DNA of 64,000 nucleotides from Nereocystis luetkeana (GCA_031213475.1 JARUPZ010000010.1:1121001-1185000), one strand, 5' to 3'; shown: positions 24,224 to 36,106, numbered from the stretch's first letter. Numbers and translations are program-made. The notes: generated by a model from the letters alone, not told the origin.

Positions 24224-24482
24224 GGCGGTCAGTCAAGGCGTCAAACCGCGGTCTCTTAAACTATTTGTATACCAGTTTAGTGTTGAGGGCGGTCAGTCAA
24301 AATGTCAGACCGCGGTATCTGAGCAAACTTTTATACCAGTTGGGGTGAAGGGAGCGCCAAGTATAATGGCCAAACCGCGGTCTCTGAGCATATATTGATA
24401 CCAGTTCTAGTGCAGGGGGCGATAGTCAAGGGGCCAAACCGCGGTCTCCTACAGCGTTATTGTATTCCAGCTTTAGTGTGGT
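24224..24482. repeat. Four tandem copies of a 64-bp repeat, intron 2 of gene C
   Basis: Copies start near 24224, 24287, 24351 and 24415. Each has a GGGCGGTCAGTCAA-like start, an AACCGCGGTCTC centre with a perfect CCGCGG palindrome, and a GTATACCAGTT-like end. The four units differ by roughly a fifth of their bases. Confidence 0.85.
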
Positions 24483-24528
24483 GTAGGCGAGAGGTTGCAG
24501 CTCAATTGGCTGTTTGAAAGCCGCTGTG

Positions 24529-24698
24529 GTCCCTCTATGGTGCCGGTGGAGTTGTGCCGGTTGGCCAGCATAGTGCTCGAGGAATCCCGTGGCAGAGGTG
24601 GGAACCACCAGTGTAGTAGTGTGCGGAGTAATGCCGGTTGCCCTTATAGTGCCGGCATTATTTGGCCGGCGCATACCATACCGGCACTATGGAGGGAC
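24529..24698. mobile_element. Inverted-repeat (foldback) element of 170 bp
   Basis: The left end GTCCCTCTATGGTGCCGGT is repeated inverted at the right end (ACCGGCACTATGGAGGGAC) with two mismatches in 19. The inside carries further GCCGG words and could extend the hairpin. It lies just after the 64-bp tandem array. It encodes nothing and is either a short non-autonomous element or a hairpin. Confidence 0.45.
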
Positions 24699-24820
24699 TG
24701 CAAGCTGCAGGGGAAGAAGTTGCGTGGGTTTTGGGCTCATCAGCCTGCCTGGTTTCAGGGTTTTAAACTCGTATGCTGGAAGGGTAAAGATCGGACGAGT
24801 TCGGCTTTTGGTGGTTAGTA

Positions 24821-24925
24821 TTACGGGGGACCATAGCAAATAGGACGGACGGTACGCACAAGGGCCTTTTTATTTCCCTGTCTTTACTAACAATATTTGG
24901 TCCGATTTACTACGGTCCCCCGAAA
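24821..24925. mobile_element. Short TIR element, family M1, copy 1
   Basis: It starts TTACGGGGGACCATAG and ends GGTCCCCCGAAA, flanked on both sides by TA. The inside keeps CTAACAATATTTGGTCC. It lies in intron 2 of gene C and is one of the more diverged copies. Confidence 0.8.
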
Positions 24926-25318
24926 TAGTGAGATACCTTAATCCGTCCAACATCTACACCACTACGCCTGTTCAAGTGTTGGGCGAGTGCCGACGAAAAT
25001 TCATTTTCAAATGTGTCTGGGTGTCGACCTACATCTATACGTTTTTTTGGCGCCACAGAGTGTAAGATGCGGTTTAATAGCGTGGGAATACTACATAATA
25101 AGCGGAGGAAGGTTTGCAGGGTGGAAGCGTGGTAATACGTAAATATTGCGGTGGAATAGGGTGGGAATGACGACAACAGCAAGGATTCGTGCATAAAATA
25201 AATCGTTCGCCGTCGAAAGCGTCATACCTGGCACTATGTTCTGCGGCCACCGTCGCTTCATCCCCTATCCCAGCCCCAGTAGCGCCGGCAATATTAGTAT
25301 GTTTACTGTGTAACACGT

Positions 25319-25483
25319 ATGGCCAACGACGATCTCGTCTCGCCCCTCAGGGCGTTTGTCGGCCCTGATTTGAACGCTGACTGGACGCTGTACTCTCTTC
25401 GTACAGTAAAAGTGTATTTCCGGCTTACCTGGGAGTTGCTTGGTCGAGATACGGTGCGAGTGTCGTTTCTGGGCGCACTGTAA
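25319..25483 (+). CDS. Small unrecognised ORF in intron 2 of gene C (54 aa)
   Basis: An ATG-started frame of 54 codons on the gene C strand with plausible protein composition (start MANDDLVSPLRAF, end VRVSFLGAL). No family is recognised and it does not resemble any esterase exon. It could be chance, a nested small gene or a relic of an inserted element. Confidence 0.2.
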   Translation: MANDDLVSPLRAFVGPDLNADWTLYSLRTVKVYFRLTWELLGRDTVRVSFLGAL

Positions 25484-27362
25484 CAGAGAAGTCTATCATG
25501 ACCCTAATTTTTCCTCGATTGGTATCTAACAAAAAATGTGTACGCAGCGTTCCTATCGCACCATTCACTTCTCAAAGACACCTTATAAATGACACCTGGT
25601 ACTTGGTACCAGGTAAATCCATACCCCCCGGGCGACGGCAATACACCCACTTGTCAACATGGCGCGGTCTTGATCCTTTGGGGGCCATATATAGCCTAGA
25701 GCGTGTACGTACAGTAGCGTATGTGTGTGTTCTTTACATTAAACAGGTTCCTTCTACCCGTCGACATGGACACTGTAGCGGGGGGATGAGACGCTCCAAC
25801 GCTCCGTTGGATTGCTTAGAGGTGGAGGGCTCGGTGGTTCTCTGACCGATGATGACATGCAGAGGCGTTTTGGGGTGTGGTAGGGTATTCGTGCGTCGAT
25901 CGGTTTGGGATGTCGGTATCTCATCCATCTTCAATCTTGTTGGTTCGTCGTTGTTTTTTTTTCCGGTTGACACACGCAAACATCGTCAGACGACTAACGT
26001 AACGATAGTATAAGCGACGCGTGCTCGCCGGAATGTTTCCAGGACCTACAGTATTTTTTTCAGAGTTCCGACTTTAAGTGAGTTTCTAATTTACATCTCC
26101 GCGCTCCCCTAAATAAAGGTACTGTACCCTGTCTGCCTTTCAACCAGGCTGAAGCCGGGTCCTGCCGCCGCTAACCGTTTTAACGTTCAACCAACGTACA
26201 AGCGTTGAACGAAGTCACACACATGCTGGTGCGAGACTTCCTACCGACTTCTCTAGACTAGGTTATGTCGTTTCTTCCTTAGGGCGAAGCGTTCTCGACA
26301 TAGGTTTACTTTGCTATGTTTGTCTTGAACAAACTTCGACAACAATAGTCGGTGGCCCCACTGACTCCCTTCTTCTGATCTGGCATTTTTGTGTCGGCAG
26401 TCGAAGTTCAAGGCGTATCTCCCAGCCCCTGGATCGTACACCAACGGGAAGGTGTGGCCGTCCTGGCTCCGCGTGCCTGAGGTGAGACCAAAGCCCTTGT
26501 AGCGGTGGTGCCTTTTGTTCTGAGCTCTCCCATACCAGGGGCTGAATACCTTACAGTACCTCAAGCATGGTTTCGAATATTTGCGCTGTCGCAACTAAAC
26601 CAGGATTTCTGTGCGCTACCGTACGTACTGATGTAGTCCTGAGACAACTGCCTGGTACACTACAACAGTAAAAAAAGTGGAATGCGAACCGGTAGTTGCT
26701 CGCTCGCGGTGTCTAATCGATGACGAAAGATCGTCTATAAAGGCAAACGTATACAACCCCTATCGTGGGACGAGTCGTGCGTGTCGTCAACTTGGTTATC
26801 ATGCTCGGTTCGCCACCCCCACCCCGTGTACCTGCCTGTGCGTATGTTTTGCAGTAGTCAAGCCTGTGTTTTCGTTTCCCTCTTTTTCGCTTTCGCACTT
26901 TATCGCGTTTCGTTTAGGAACCCTGTTAGGACTGCAGCCCCATTGCGGGACAAACCACTAACGTTCTAAGTAGTTTCTCCACACGAAGGAATTGTAGCCC
27001 ACCCCGGTTGAGTGCTGCCATGCTTGCCTACCTGTCGTTTCCCTCCTTCTTTTTGGTCTTCTCGTTGTTTTTCTTCTTCTTGTCCTTCTTATTGGTTTTC
27101 TTCTTCTCCCTTTTCTTCTGTCCCTTCTTCTGCTTCCTTCGTCTTTTTACCATTCATTGGAAAATCTTTGATTTGACTTGATGCGTTTCATGTCGTTATT
27201 TCCCTACATATGTCGGCCCCTCGGGTTCGGTTCCATACCTGGGTACAGTTTACAGGGTTTTTGCCACCTACGGGTTCTTGCCTATTCGTCTTTGTTGGTT
27301 GATATTGTACAATGTGCTTCAGTCATGATGAGGATGGTATTGTTCTGGATAATTCTTATGTG

Positions 27363-27390
<28 letters not shown>
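27363..27390. repeat. (TA)n microsatellite
   Basis: About 13 TA units in intron 3 of gene C. Confidence 0.95.
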
Positions 27391-27393
<3 letters not shown>

Positions 27394-27529
27394 TTCGCTG
27401 AGGTAGGTTTCCACTCCACATGTTTTGGACGCTGTCTTGTGACCACGGATTATATTTATGAGAATGAGTTAAGATGAGAACGACAGCGACAAAATGCGAA
27501 AAAAAACGCCTTACAAGCTGTTCTAGTAG

Positions 27530-27615
27530 GATGCAGCTCACCCTCGCGAGCCTAAGCAACCACCTCACGGGGGGCCGAGCTTGGTGCAAGCAATGTCTGC
27601 CTGGTGAGTGAAAAC
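27530..27615. repeat. Dispersed repeat, GCAGCTCACCCT family, copy 2
   Basis: Matches the copies at about 11085 and 55463: GCAGCTCACCCTCGCGAG, then CACCTCACGG, then GCTTGGTGCAAGC. It lies in intron 3 of gene C. Confidence 0.5.
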
Positions 27616-28539
27616 CCGACGAGCGCTATCCCGACACTGTTAAAGATGCGAGGGTCTTTGTGCTGCTCCCGTCTTTGACACGAATACCCCCCTCGAACAA
27701 CCGTTTCCTTCTTTTTTTATTTGGCTGTAATCTCCGCCTTTCCCATGGCGTTGCTGATATTTGTTCTCCTGCTCTATACGAAGGATCGCAGCTCGCTTTC
27801 GTGCAGATGTTGTCGCTGCTGTTGTACGTGTGGGTCGACCATGCCTGGTATAATGATAAATTTGAATTTGTTGCTTTATCTTCGTGCCGAGATGGGTACG
27901 CCTGACGTGCTGTCGTGGCCTCATTGTTCCGACCTTGTCTGATACGGTTATGCGGTGGAACAGGAGCTTACTTTTGCCACGGGCTCTGGTACCGTCACCG
28001 ATGCGTTTCGCTCCCGGGACCGATGCACGGGGTACACGGGTGACTGGGAATCATATCCCACTGCGGTGAGTTGTACCGTCGGACATATAACTCTTCCCCA
28101 CTTGAGCAAAGCCCCACAGTGGTGGTGCCTTCATGTTTTGGGCCATTACTCGCGAGAGGAGCTAAGTATCCCACCGGAAACGTTACTTCAAGTAGCATTT
28201 TGTGGTGCGACCCGACCAACCTTGCCACGCGTTAGAGTCCTACAACTAAAACACTCGTTAAGAATCATGCCGCAGTAATCGGTAGATAGATGCTCACTCG
28301 AGGCGCTCAACAACGTGAGACGATTGTAAGGTAACAAGAGCGACCACGTAATGGGATGGGTCGTTTGGTGACGTCGGTCATGATCTCAATATTCCAGGCA
28401 ATTGGCGTCCCTGATATATACGGTATGCAATATCAACTGTACGTCACGGTGTAGATATGCGCGGGAATCACGAGGTGATTGTGAAGCACTTCGAACCGGA
28501 GCGGATAGACCTCATTTTTTTTCGGTTTCGACAATGGCC

Positions 28540-30440
28540 GACGATGGAAGCTTCCATGAAGATAGATGGAAGCAACGCTTCCGTGGAAGTAGTATACGTG
28601 GCATGAAGTAAATATTCTTCAATGGAAGCTTCGAAGGATTCAGACGGGAGTCTCGATAGACGTAGGTCGACCTTCATGAAACTTCATGGAATCTTTACTC
28701 CCATTGACGAGCGTCTGCTTCGATGGGCGTTTGTGGAAACTTCGCTTCGATGTACGTTGGTGGACGCTGCCATGGACGTAGATGGGGGTTTCCACAGTTA
28801 GTGGAGATACAAGCCTTTGGATCGTCCATAAACTATAGCTTTTCAAAGCGCGTTCGATGGAAGGCTTCCACATACCCCAATATATTGTTATCTTCTTTTA
28901 CGACTTCCATATACTTCCAGTAGCTTTCATAAGAGCCCAAATGACTTCCATTACTTTCCCCATGAGCTTCCAAAGACGTCCACGAGCTTCCACAATTTAC
29001 TGGACCCTCCAGTAACTTAAAACCTCCACCTACTTCCGTCTGCGTCTACAATACTGTAGCTTCAGTTTATTTCCTCCGCCGAGACTCACATCCACTTCCA
29101 TTGACATCAACGAGCCTCCATATCGGTTTCCTCGCTCTCCCTTCTGCTCCCAGTTGCACTTCGTCATGTAGAGTACTTCCTCATGCTCCCACCACGTAGC
29201 GCTTGAATGGAATCAAAGTGGCCGGTGATAATTCCGGCGGCTCCTGCGGTAGACCAATTTCTTTTTGGCACGTTGTGGGTTGGAGCAGGGTGTACAAAAA
29301 CTGGACCCGGCCCGGGTGGGGCCAGGCCGGCGTTGGCAACCATGCTGCGAAAATAGGGTGCTTGATATATATATGTCGTGACGAAAGATGACCGATGGGG
29401 CTCTTTTTCCGGTTTCGGTGTTGTTTAAGATAGCATAGCAAACCGAATCTGTGATGACGTTGGTGATAGTAACCGTCTAAGAGCAGCATGAGCCATGCCG
29501 CGCCCGTGCCGCACGACTCCTTGCATTCAACCATTGAAACTCAGGCACCAGTCACGAAGGCAGGTGAAGTTGCCGATTTTTGTTTACATTTTATCCCACC
29601 AACGTTCGTCTCTGAAGCCCCAACAGGGTCAAATGAGGATACACATCCCACGAGGGGGATTGTTTGTTCAGGTTCACCTTTCCTGACCGGTAAAATAACC
29701 CTGAACCTAATCCTAATCCTATCACGATATCGGTTACCAATGATATCTTCGCAAGCGTTGCTTTTTTCGGTCTGCGTAAACGCAAGAAATCTTGGTCGGG
29801 TCGCGCGAACACACTTCTTCGGATCCATGTTTCTGGGTGAGGTATTGAATGGGCTCCCCAATATGAGGAGGCGAGGAAGTAATGCACCACCCCTCTAAGA
29901 TGGCGTTGCGGAGGAGGTACCGAACCTGAACAATGTTTGACAAAGGATTTTCTATGTGTAAGCCTACTGCGTATGATCGTCCACCTGGCCAAACGTTTAT
30001 GATTGTCAAGGCCAGGGTTTGACTGGTGGAAAGGGCACCTCAACTGTGGAGCTTCAGAAACATCTGGGTACGCCCCGACCTTAGCAAGCGTGTGGGATCA
30101 TGCCGTCTGAGGCCTGGTGGGCGAGGGATGGAAGTAGACGACAGTATGTGCTGCGGAGAGAATATTATTGATTGCGTTCATGGACGTTGCTGCCACTCCA
30201 TTGACGGAAGCTTCTACACACTTCCAAGGAAGCTAGGAGTAGGTGAAAGCAGCAGTGGAAGGAACTGGAGGCGTTTATGGGGGCAAATAGAAGAAATGCA
30301 GGGATGGAAGTAGACGAAAATTGATCTGCTTCCATGTAAGTCTGTGGAAGCTTCCATCAAAGCAGATTTTCTTCCACGGAAGTTTGTAGAAGCTTTCATG
30401 GGAGTAGATGGGAGCTTCCATGGGAAACCAGTATACACGA
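28540..30440. repeat. TTCCATGGAAG palindromic repeat islands in intron 4 of gene C
   Basis: Two dense islands (about 28540-29130 and 30170-30440) carry many variants of GATGGAAGCTTCCAT and CTTCCATGGAAG, some joined by TAGATGGAAGC. The frames across them read as repeated Lys/Gly/Trp/Ser patterns and are not genes. The family also occurs in intron 4 of gene A. Confidence 0.75.
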
Positions 30441-31854
30441 ACGATGTGGAAGACCGACCCGGGTGATGTTGCCCCACACATCGGACATACATATCGTATC
30501 CCAAGTTTGGACCTACATATTCATGATAGATTCGTGATCTACGAGTGCGCATAACTACTGTCGGGCAGTTTACAGTGAGGAGGTGGTATGCTCTGAATGA
30601 TCTGTTGCTGTAGAGCACATGTTTCCTGGGGTTGATCGGTTTGATATACCCCCTCTCGGCAACGTGTCATAAGGCCATTCACAGGATATATCGACGATCT
30701 ACGTAGATCATCAGATGTCCAATACATGCGTGTTGCGGTTGGAGTGATCAACGTAACAAGTGGCAACAAAAAACATGCTTGTTTTTGTTGTTGCGCGTCA
30801 AGTGGAGCGGCTGCTCGGGCTCGGTGCTGTTAATGTAATATTTTGTGTAGACGCCTTGATGACTGAATCTTCAGCACGAATGCATCGGGATCGTCGAGAC
30901 GGCAAGATCGATGTTCTAACTCTGCCCCTCTTCTTGCCGTTACTGTTTTCCTAAATATCATCACAGACACTTGGAGAGCAGATCACCCGGTACTTCCATG
31001 ATAATATCCTGGACTACCCGGATGAAACCCTTGGTGAGCCACACTATGAGTACATGTTGTAACAGTAACTGCTGGAAGCGAGCAATACGGTTCTGTAGGG
31101 GAACTGACTGTAGCTCCATTCACGTCCGGTGGCGCGCAAATGAATATGTGAGGGATTTGCGTACCTTCCCCAACAACTGATTTTTAAACACATGTGCTGT
31201 AAGCAAAGCCAGACGTGCATCCCAGGGGCCGACAGTTTCTCGGTTGAATCGGTTTGTCTGTTGGGTACTAGTAGGTATATATCCCCGTCAGCCTGGAAGT
31301 GTTTTCCCCCACACGTATCCCCTGTACCCTAACGTAGAATACCTCCTCTCGACCGGCATACACGTTCCGCCCGTCATGGGCTATGGACCGACGTCATCGC
31401 GGACAGCCTTGCTGTGATGTAGAGACTGATACGCGTGGCACTATTTTCAGACTTGGTTTATGAGTGATGGCTTTCGAACCAAGTTACAACGGTTATCAAC
31501 AATAACGGTCGCACGCATCTTCCATGCTAAGTCATCGCATCCTGTCCATAGTTCGTTTTTTACGTGAATGGTATGGTTGAAACAAGCACTGTACATTGAA
31601 ATATTAATATGATATGATGCTGATACATTCCCCGTGGGCCATGGGGTTGGCCATCGCCTTAAGCCTGCTGCTGGAGCACTCTTTTCTTATAACCGATGTT
31701 TGGGTGACTTTATATTGATGTACTAATAATAGCATGTCGGGTTACTCAGTCAGGTGAGGAGTCTCGGAAGACATAATGAGGCGGATCCTCTACTACTGAT
31801 AGATCGGAGGGACCATCTAAATCATCCAGGTCCTAACCTGCCGATAAATATGCT

Positions 31855-32212
31855 GACCCGTTCTACGATAGAGGTATTACGGGGGACCATAGTTAACAGG
31901 ATCAATATGGTATACATAAAAACCTATATGTTTAACCATTTTTACTAACATTATTTGGTCCTGTTAACTATGCCCCCCCCGTAATAGCACATTTCCGCTC
32001 TTTTGAACCTGAAAGACGGGGTTCCTTGACCCGAAATCGTCGGGATGTCAATATTGATTTCGAAAAAAAAACATATTGTAGACTTCGGCCATGGGGTTAT
32101 TCGCCGCGAGGTATTTTTATTTTTGCTGATGTTGGTTCTCGGGTAAGGGATGGAGCTCCTTAAGCGAGGAGCCTCCGAAAAGGTAGGGTGAACCTCTTTC
32201 GTAGAACGCCTC
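31855..32212 (-). mobile_element. TIR element of family T1 interrupted by a nested M1 element
   Basis: Read on the minus strand it begins GAGGCGTTCTACGAAAGAGG (32212) and ends CTATCGTAGAACGGGTC (31855). The body is collinear with the plus-strand copies at 34701-35375 (GGAGCTCCAT, CAGCAAAA, CCCATGG, GACATCCCGACGATTT, GGTCAAGGA in the same order). An M1 element sits near its distal end, between GCTA and TACCTC, whereas sister copies read GCTACCTC. Without the insertion it is about 248 bp. It lies where exons 6-8 of gene C are missing. Confidence 0.75.
31877..31984. mobile_element. Short TIR element, family M1, copy 2, nested in a T1 element
   Basis: TTACGGGGGACCATAGTTAA at the left and the inverse at the right, flanked by TA (31875-31876 and 31985-31986). 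Comparison with uninterrupted T1 copies shows that the TA was duplicated on insertion. Confidence 0.9.
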
Positions 32213-33603
32213 TGCAGTGCAGGATGTATATACTGTAGTTCAGATTAAGCATAGGAGACATGTACTAGACCATGCAGATTGTATTATAGTAGTAGCACGC
32301 CGAGTGTATTGTCACGGATAGCAGCGAACAGGTGAGACACCTGTGCCTCCTCCATCGAACTTGTTGTCGTCATCGGTATGATAGATACCTCTAGGAGACC
32401 CCCAGAAGTTCCATGATGTCATTAATTCCGAGGGTTTCTGCCCTACTCGCAATAGGTTGATTCGCCTGGCGCTAAGATACCGAATGGTTAAAGCATAGCG
32501 CCCAAACTATGTATGTTTCCCCCGACAGGTTGGTAGTAAAAAACAAGCTATACTAGGGTCGACAGGTTCTATTTCTCCAGCGAAAAAGCAAAGCATAGGA
32601 AATCCCATCCGCGAAGGACTTGGCAGGGACTCACAGAACATGTGCGACAAACCATTAAGGATCTATCTACCAAAACCGGCGTGAACGGTTTGACTTTCGC
32701 GCGGTAAAAGCGCAAAAATAGCAATGGGTTGCCTCCTAATTACTTGGTTGCAGGACAGGATCCAATTTTGGCATTAAACGTGATGTTTGTTTTGCCCTCC
32801 GCAGTCAGATCGTTTAGCGTTTGAGCGAAACCCTTTCCGAAGACGCCTCGAAGAACTTGGAACAGGTTCCTTTAGGAACAACATTGGGGCCAAACGCCTG
32901 ACTATTCTTGACCATTTCGAAGCCTGTGGGTGGCCTGGAAACAATTTTGCCGCTAGCGCGAGCCCTAGGTCTTCGACAACACACAGCGGGCCATCTATGG
33001 TATCTTCTTCCGCTGGTCAATGCGGTCCGCACGATACACGTATGTGGAGTTGAAGCAGCCATTGCACGCGGCATTCGTGGTGGGTGCAACTTGAATTCGT
33101 TGCTTGAACAAGCCTGAACCGGATTCCTTGTTGGCATTTATTTGTTCCAAGGAGGGCTGCTCCTCCTCTCTTTCACACGTTTTGGTAGTTCATCTGCCGC
33201 TTGCCGTTTGCGCCCCTTCTCCTGCTCTTCTCCCCGTAAATTATCCTGCTGTGCAGGCCTTGGTCGACCAACCTAAAATATTCGAAGATCTGGGCTTCAC
33301 CGGCGGCGTTGGCCCGGGGATGTCCCTGACTAGCCCCTGTTTATCGCCGGACTTCTGGGTTGACTTCACGGCAGATGTCATGGGGACCCAGGTGAGCTAC
33401 ATTGTCGCCTAAAAACAAACTTGTTGAACTTGCTCTAAACTCAAGAGAACTGGAAAAAGGCCAAAACAACCTTCAGTCCTTCCCGGTTTGAAAACGTGAA
33501 AAACAAACAGACTGGCGATATATCTCGATGAGTATACAAAATGTCATCGCTTTTTGAGATTATTTTCACTCGGTTTTAGTTAAACACCTTCTGTGTGGTA
33601 CTA

Positions 33604-33708
33604 TCACGGGGGCCATAGCACATAGGACCAAACACGGTTAGTAAAGTAGGGAATACATACATTGGTTTTCGTGTCTAACGTAGGTCCTGTTTACTAGGTC
33701 CCTCAAAA
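33604..33708. mobile_element. Short TIR element, family M1, copy 3 (diverged)
   Basis: The ends TCACGGGGGCCATAG and GGTCCCTCAAAA are decayed versions of the family ends and are flanked by TA. The inside is also diverged. It is the oldest-looking copy, in intron 9 of gene C. Confidence 0.65.
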
Positions 33709-34456
33709 TATCAAGAACACGGCCTGTCATTGTTTTGTTACACTAATACCCCTGACGGACTCAAGACATCCAGTCTAACTTCCATCACGCAGGGGTTTTG
33801 TTTCTATTTTGGCGGTTCCTCAGGCAGGTGTTCCTCAGGCGGGTATTGTATATCCCCCTGTTGGTTGTTATTACATGTATATATATATATATATGCGTAT
33901 CGTATTAAGCCGGTACCAGACGCGTTCGGAATTAATCTATTGCTGGCTTGTCGGCGGTCGTAAAGAAAATCAGGTCAAGTCAGAAAAGTTGGGAAGCCAG
34001 GCGAGCTACGTACCGTGTTCTCTCGGACCTGCGTAGATGCGTTCATATCGTATTAGCCGTGGGCCGTGACGTCTTTCTCTATGGGACGCCATAAGAACGT
34101 CTTTCGGGGGAACCCTTCATGCCGTAAGGAGCGTTGAGTTGGCACAGAGGTACGCGATGGTTTATTGTTCCGCGCTCAAATTCTCCAGAACGGGAAGTTA
34201 GCCAAATCTCGAACAAATTGTTTTGGGAAATGCTTGGTCGAGTTTTGTTTTTAGTTATACTCTTCAACTATACACGTCTTACCCTCGCCGTGACATCTAC
34301 AGCTGAAAAGCGATCGCACCCGAGTGCGAACTCTACGCTCTTACTCCTTACGGTGTTTGGTCAAAAGTCAGTTTGTGAACCTTTCAGGACTGCAGGTGCG
34401 GAGCTCCTTAGGTAAGCAGACCCAGACAATGTAGATGCTGTTTTACCCCTATTGCA

Positions 34457-34512
34457 GTACGCGTCTTTTGTCGTTGCCCAGGGCCATCACGATCTCTCGC
34501 GGATTGCGGTGA
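34457..34512. pseudogene. Possible decayed exon-6-like fragment
   Basis: On the plus strand, after TATTGCAG, the frame reads YASFVVAQGHHD, resembling exon 6 of genes A and F (YTHIIAMGNND). On the minus strand the same bases read IVMALGND followed by RRVL, also resembling it. Because both strands fit about equally well, and the position lies after exon 9, I regard this as an ambiguous relic or coincidence. Confidence 0.2.
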
Positions 34513-34700
34513 CGAGTCAAAGCCTCTGATGGCTTGTTGGCCTGATCCGCCGCATTACTCGATTAGATCCCATGCGTGTGATGGTCGGACATGTGCTTTA
34601 TCCCTAGCCCATATAATCACCCATGGGGATGTACGTACAGTTTTACTCGCGAAATCGTGTGATTCTGGTGAGGTATTGAGCGGGTTTCATCTTATCCTAG

Positions 34701-35375
34701 GGGCGTTCTACGGTAGAGGTTCACCTTGAATTTTCTGGGGCTCCTGACATAAGGAGGTCCATACCCCACCCGAAAACTCAGGCGTTCTAGGATAGAGGTT
34801 CGCCCTACAATTTCTGAGGCTCCCCGTTTGAGGAGCTCCATACCTCTACCCGACAACTGTCTTCAGCAAAACTCAAATTGCATCCCGATGAATACTCCCA
34901 TGACCCAAATGTACAAATTCGATTTTCGAAACAAGCTTGGCAAATATCTGACTCATTTGGGTTAAGAAGCCTCGATATGAAGAAACCATTCTAGCGGAAA
35001 TGCGCTACCTCTATTATCGTGGAAGGCATCAACTGACTGCAGCAAAAAAACAAAATTGCATTCCTATGAGTACTCCCATGGCCCAAATACAAATTCGTTT
35101 TTCGAAACAAGCTTGGCAAATATCTGACTCATTTGGGTTAAGAAGCCTCGATATGAAGAAACCCTTCTAGCGGAAATAATGCGCTACCTCTATCGTGGAA
35201 CGCATCAACTGACTGCAGCAAAAACCAAACTGCATCCCGATGAATAATCCCATGGTCCAAGTATACGAAAACGTCTTTTTTTATATCAAGATTGACATTC
35301 CGACGATTTTGGGTCAAGGAGCCCCGTCATCCAGACAACACTTGAAAGGAAATATGCTACCTCCATAGTAGAACA
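34701..35375 (+). repeat. Expanded T1 element: 79-bp head twice, 176-bp body three times
   Basis: Heads start at 34702 and 34781 (GGCGTTCTA, GATAGAGGTTC, then GGCTCC and GGAGCTCC). Bodies start at 34864, 35040 and 35216, exactly 176 bases apart. Bodies 1 and 2 are nearly identical and body 3 is clearly older. Each body ends with CTACCTC and an ATCGTGGAA-like inverted copy of the head. It lies in intron 9 of gene C. Confidence 0.85.
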
Positions 35376-35896
35376 CGTTCCTACCGCTGTGTCAACCAGA
35401 TCAAAACCATGTACCCCGCCTCTACCATGGCGGCGCGCAGCTCTTGGCACGCCGCTGCCCCTGCGGCATATCTATATTTTGGAAGTTTTCTGTTGGTGTT
35501 AAATCACACGTATCTCTTGCCATCTTCCTCCTGATATAAACTTATATATAATGCGGGAGGTTGTTCAGGAAAGCGTCTGTAACGGTCAGTGATAGCCTTG
35601 CCATGGGACTGTGGACATGATCAGGGTCAGTATCCGTGTTAGGGTTACAGGTGAGTATACATAATCAAACATGATTAGCACGTGGGTCAGACCACCACCC
35701 GTCTCACGCTTGTCTGGCGGTTTCCAAACGGGTTTGCACATGTTTCTCAAGGCCGATGGTGCCGCTGGGTGTAGCTCGACATGGAGTACCCACAACGCCC
35801 CCCTAGCCCTCAAGTGCGTTTATGCTGGTATACACGAAGAGGCCATAGCGCCTGCCTCGGCACGCGCAACTACCTTTGCATACGAAATAGCGATGC

Positions 35897-36106
35897 ATGT
35901 GTCGAGGCTCTGTCCGTGCCAAGAGAGATCACAGAAGCGGCACCGAAGTAATATGTGTGGAGATCTCGGGCGAAGAACAAGGAAATACATGGTTAGGAAA
36001 GGGCGCCTATGTCGCCATTTATTTTGGAAAGAAGGTTGAGTTTAAGAGACCAAGCGAAGAAAAAACGAGAATATATAAGGAGGCGAGGACGAGACGAGAG
36101 GAATGA
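35897..36106 (+). CDS. Unrecognised short ORF in intron 9 of gene C (69 aa)
   Basis: The frame has an ordered look: EVICVEISGEEQGN, then WLGKGAYVAIYFGKK, then a Lys/Arg/Glu-rich tail. I recognise no family. An overlapping plus-strand frame (35671-36039) is longer but more random in composition. It could be an exon of a nested gene or the remnant of an insertion. Confidence 0.2.
   Translation: MCRGSVRAKRDHRSGTEVICVEISGEEQGNTWLGKGAYVAIYFGKKVEFKRPSEEKTRIYKEARTRREE

Noticed and set aside
32461-32540. tRNA-Ser-like D-arm and anticodon stem (GGTTAAAGC, CATAG/CTATG)
   Set aside because: No T-arm consensus follows, the anticodon loop is one base too long and no acceptor stem pairs.
32814-33137. 107-residue minus-strand frame and opposing plus-strand frames
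   Set aside because: Checked as candidates for the missing exons 7 and 8 of gene C. No convincing match to either was found.
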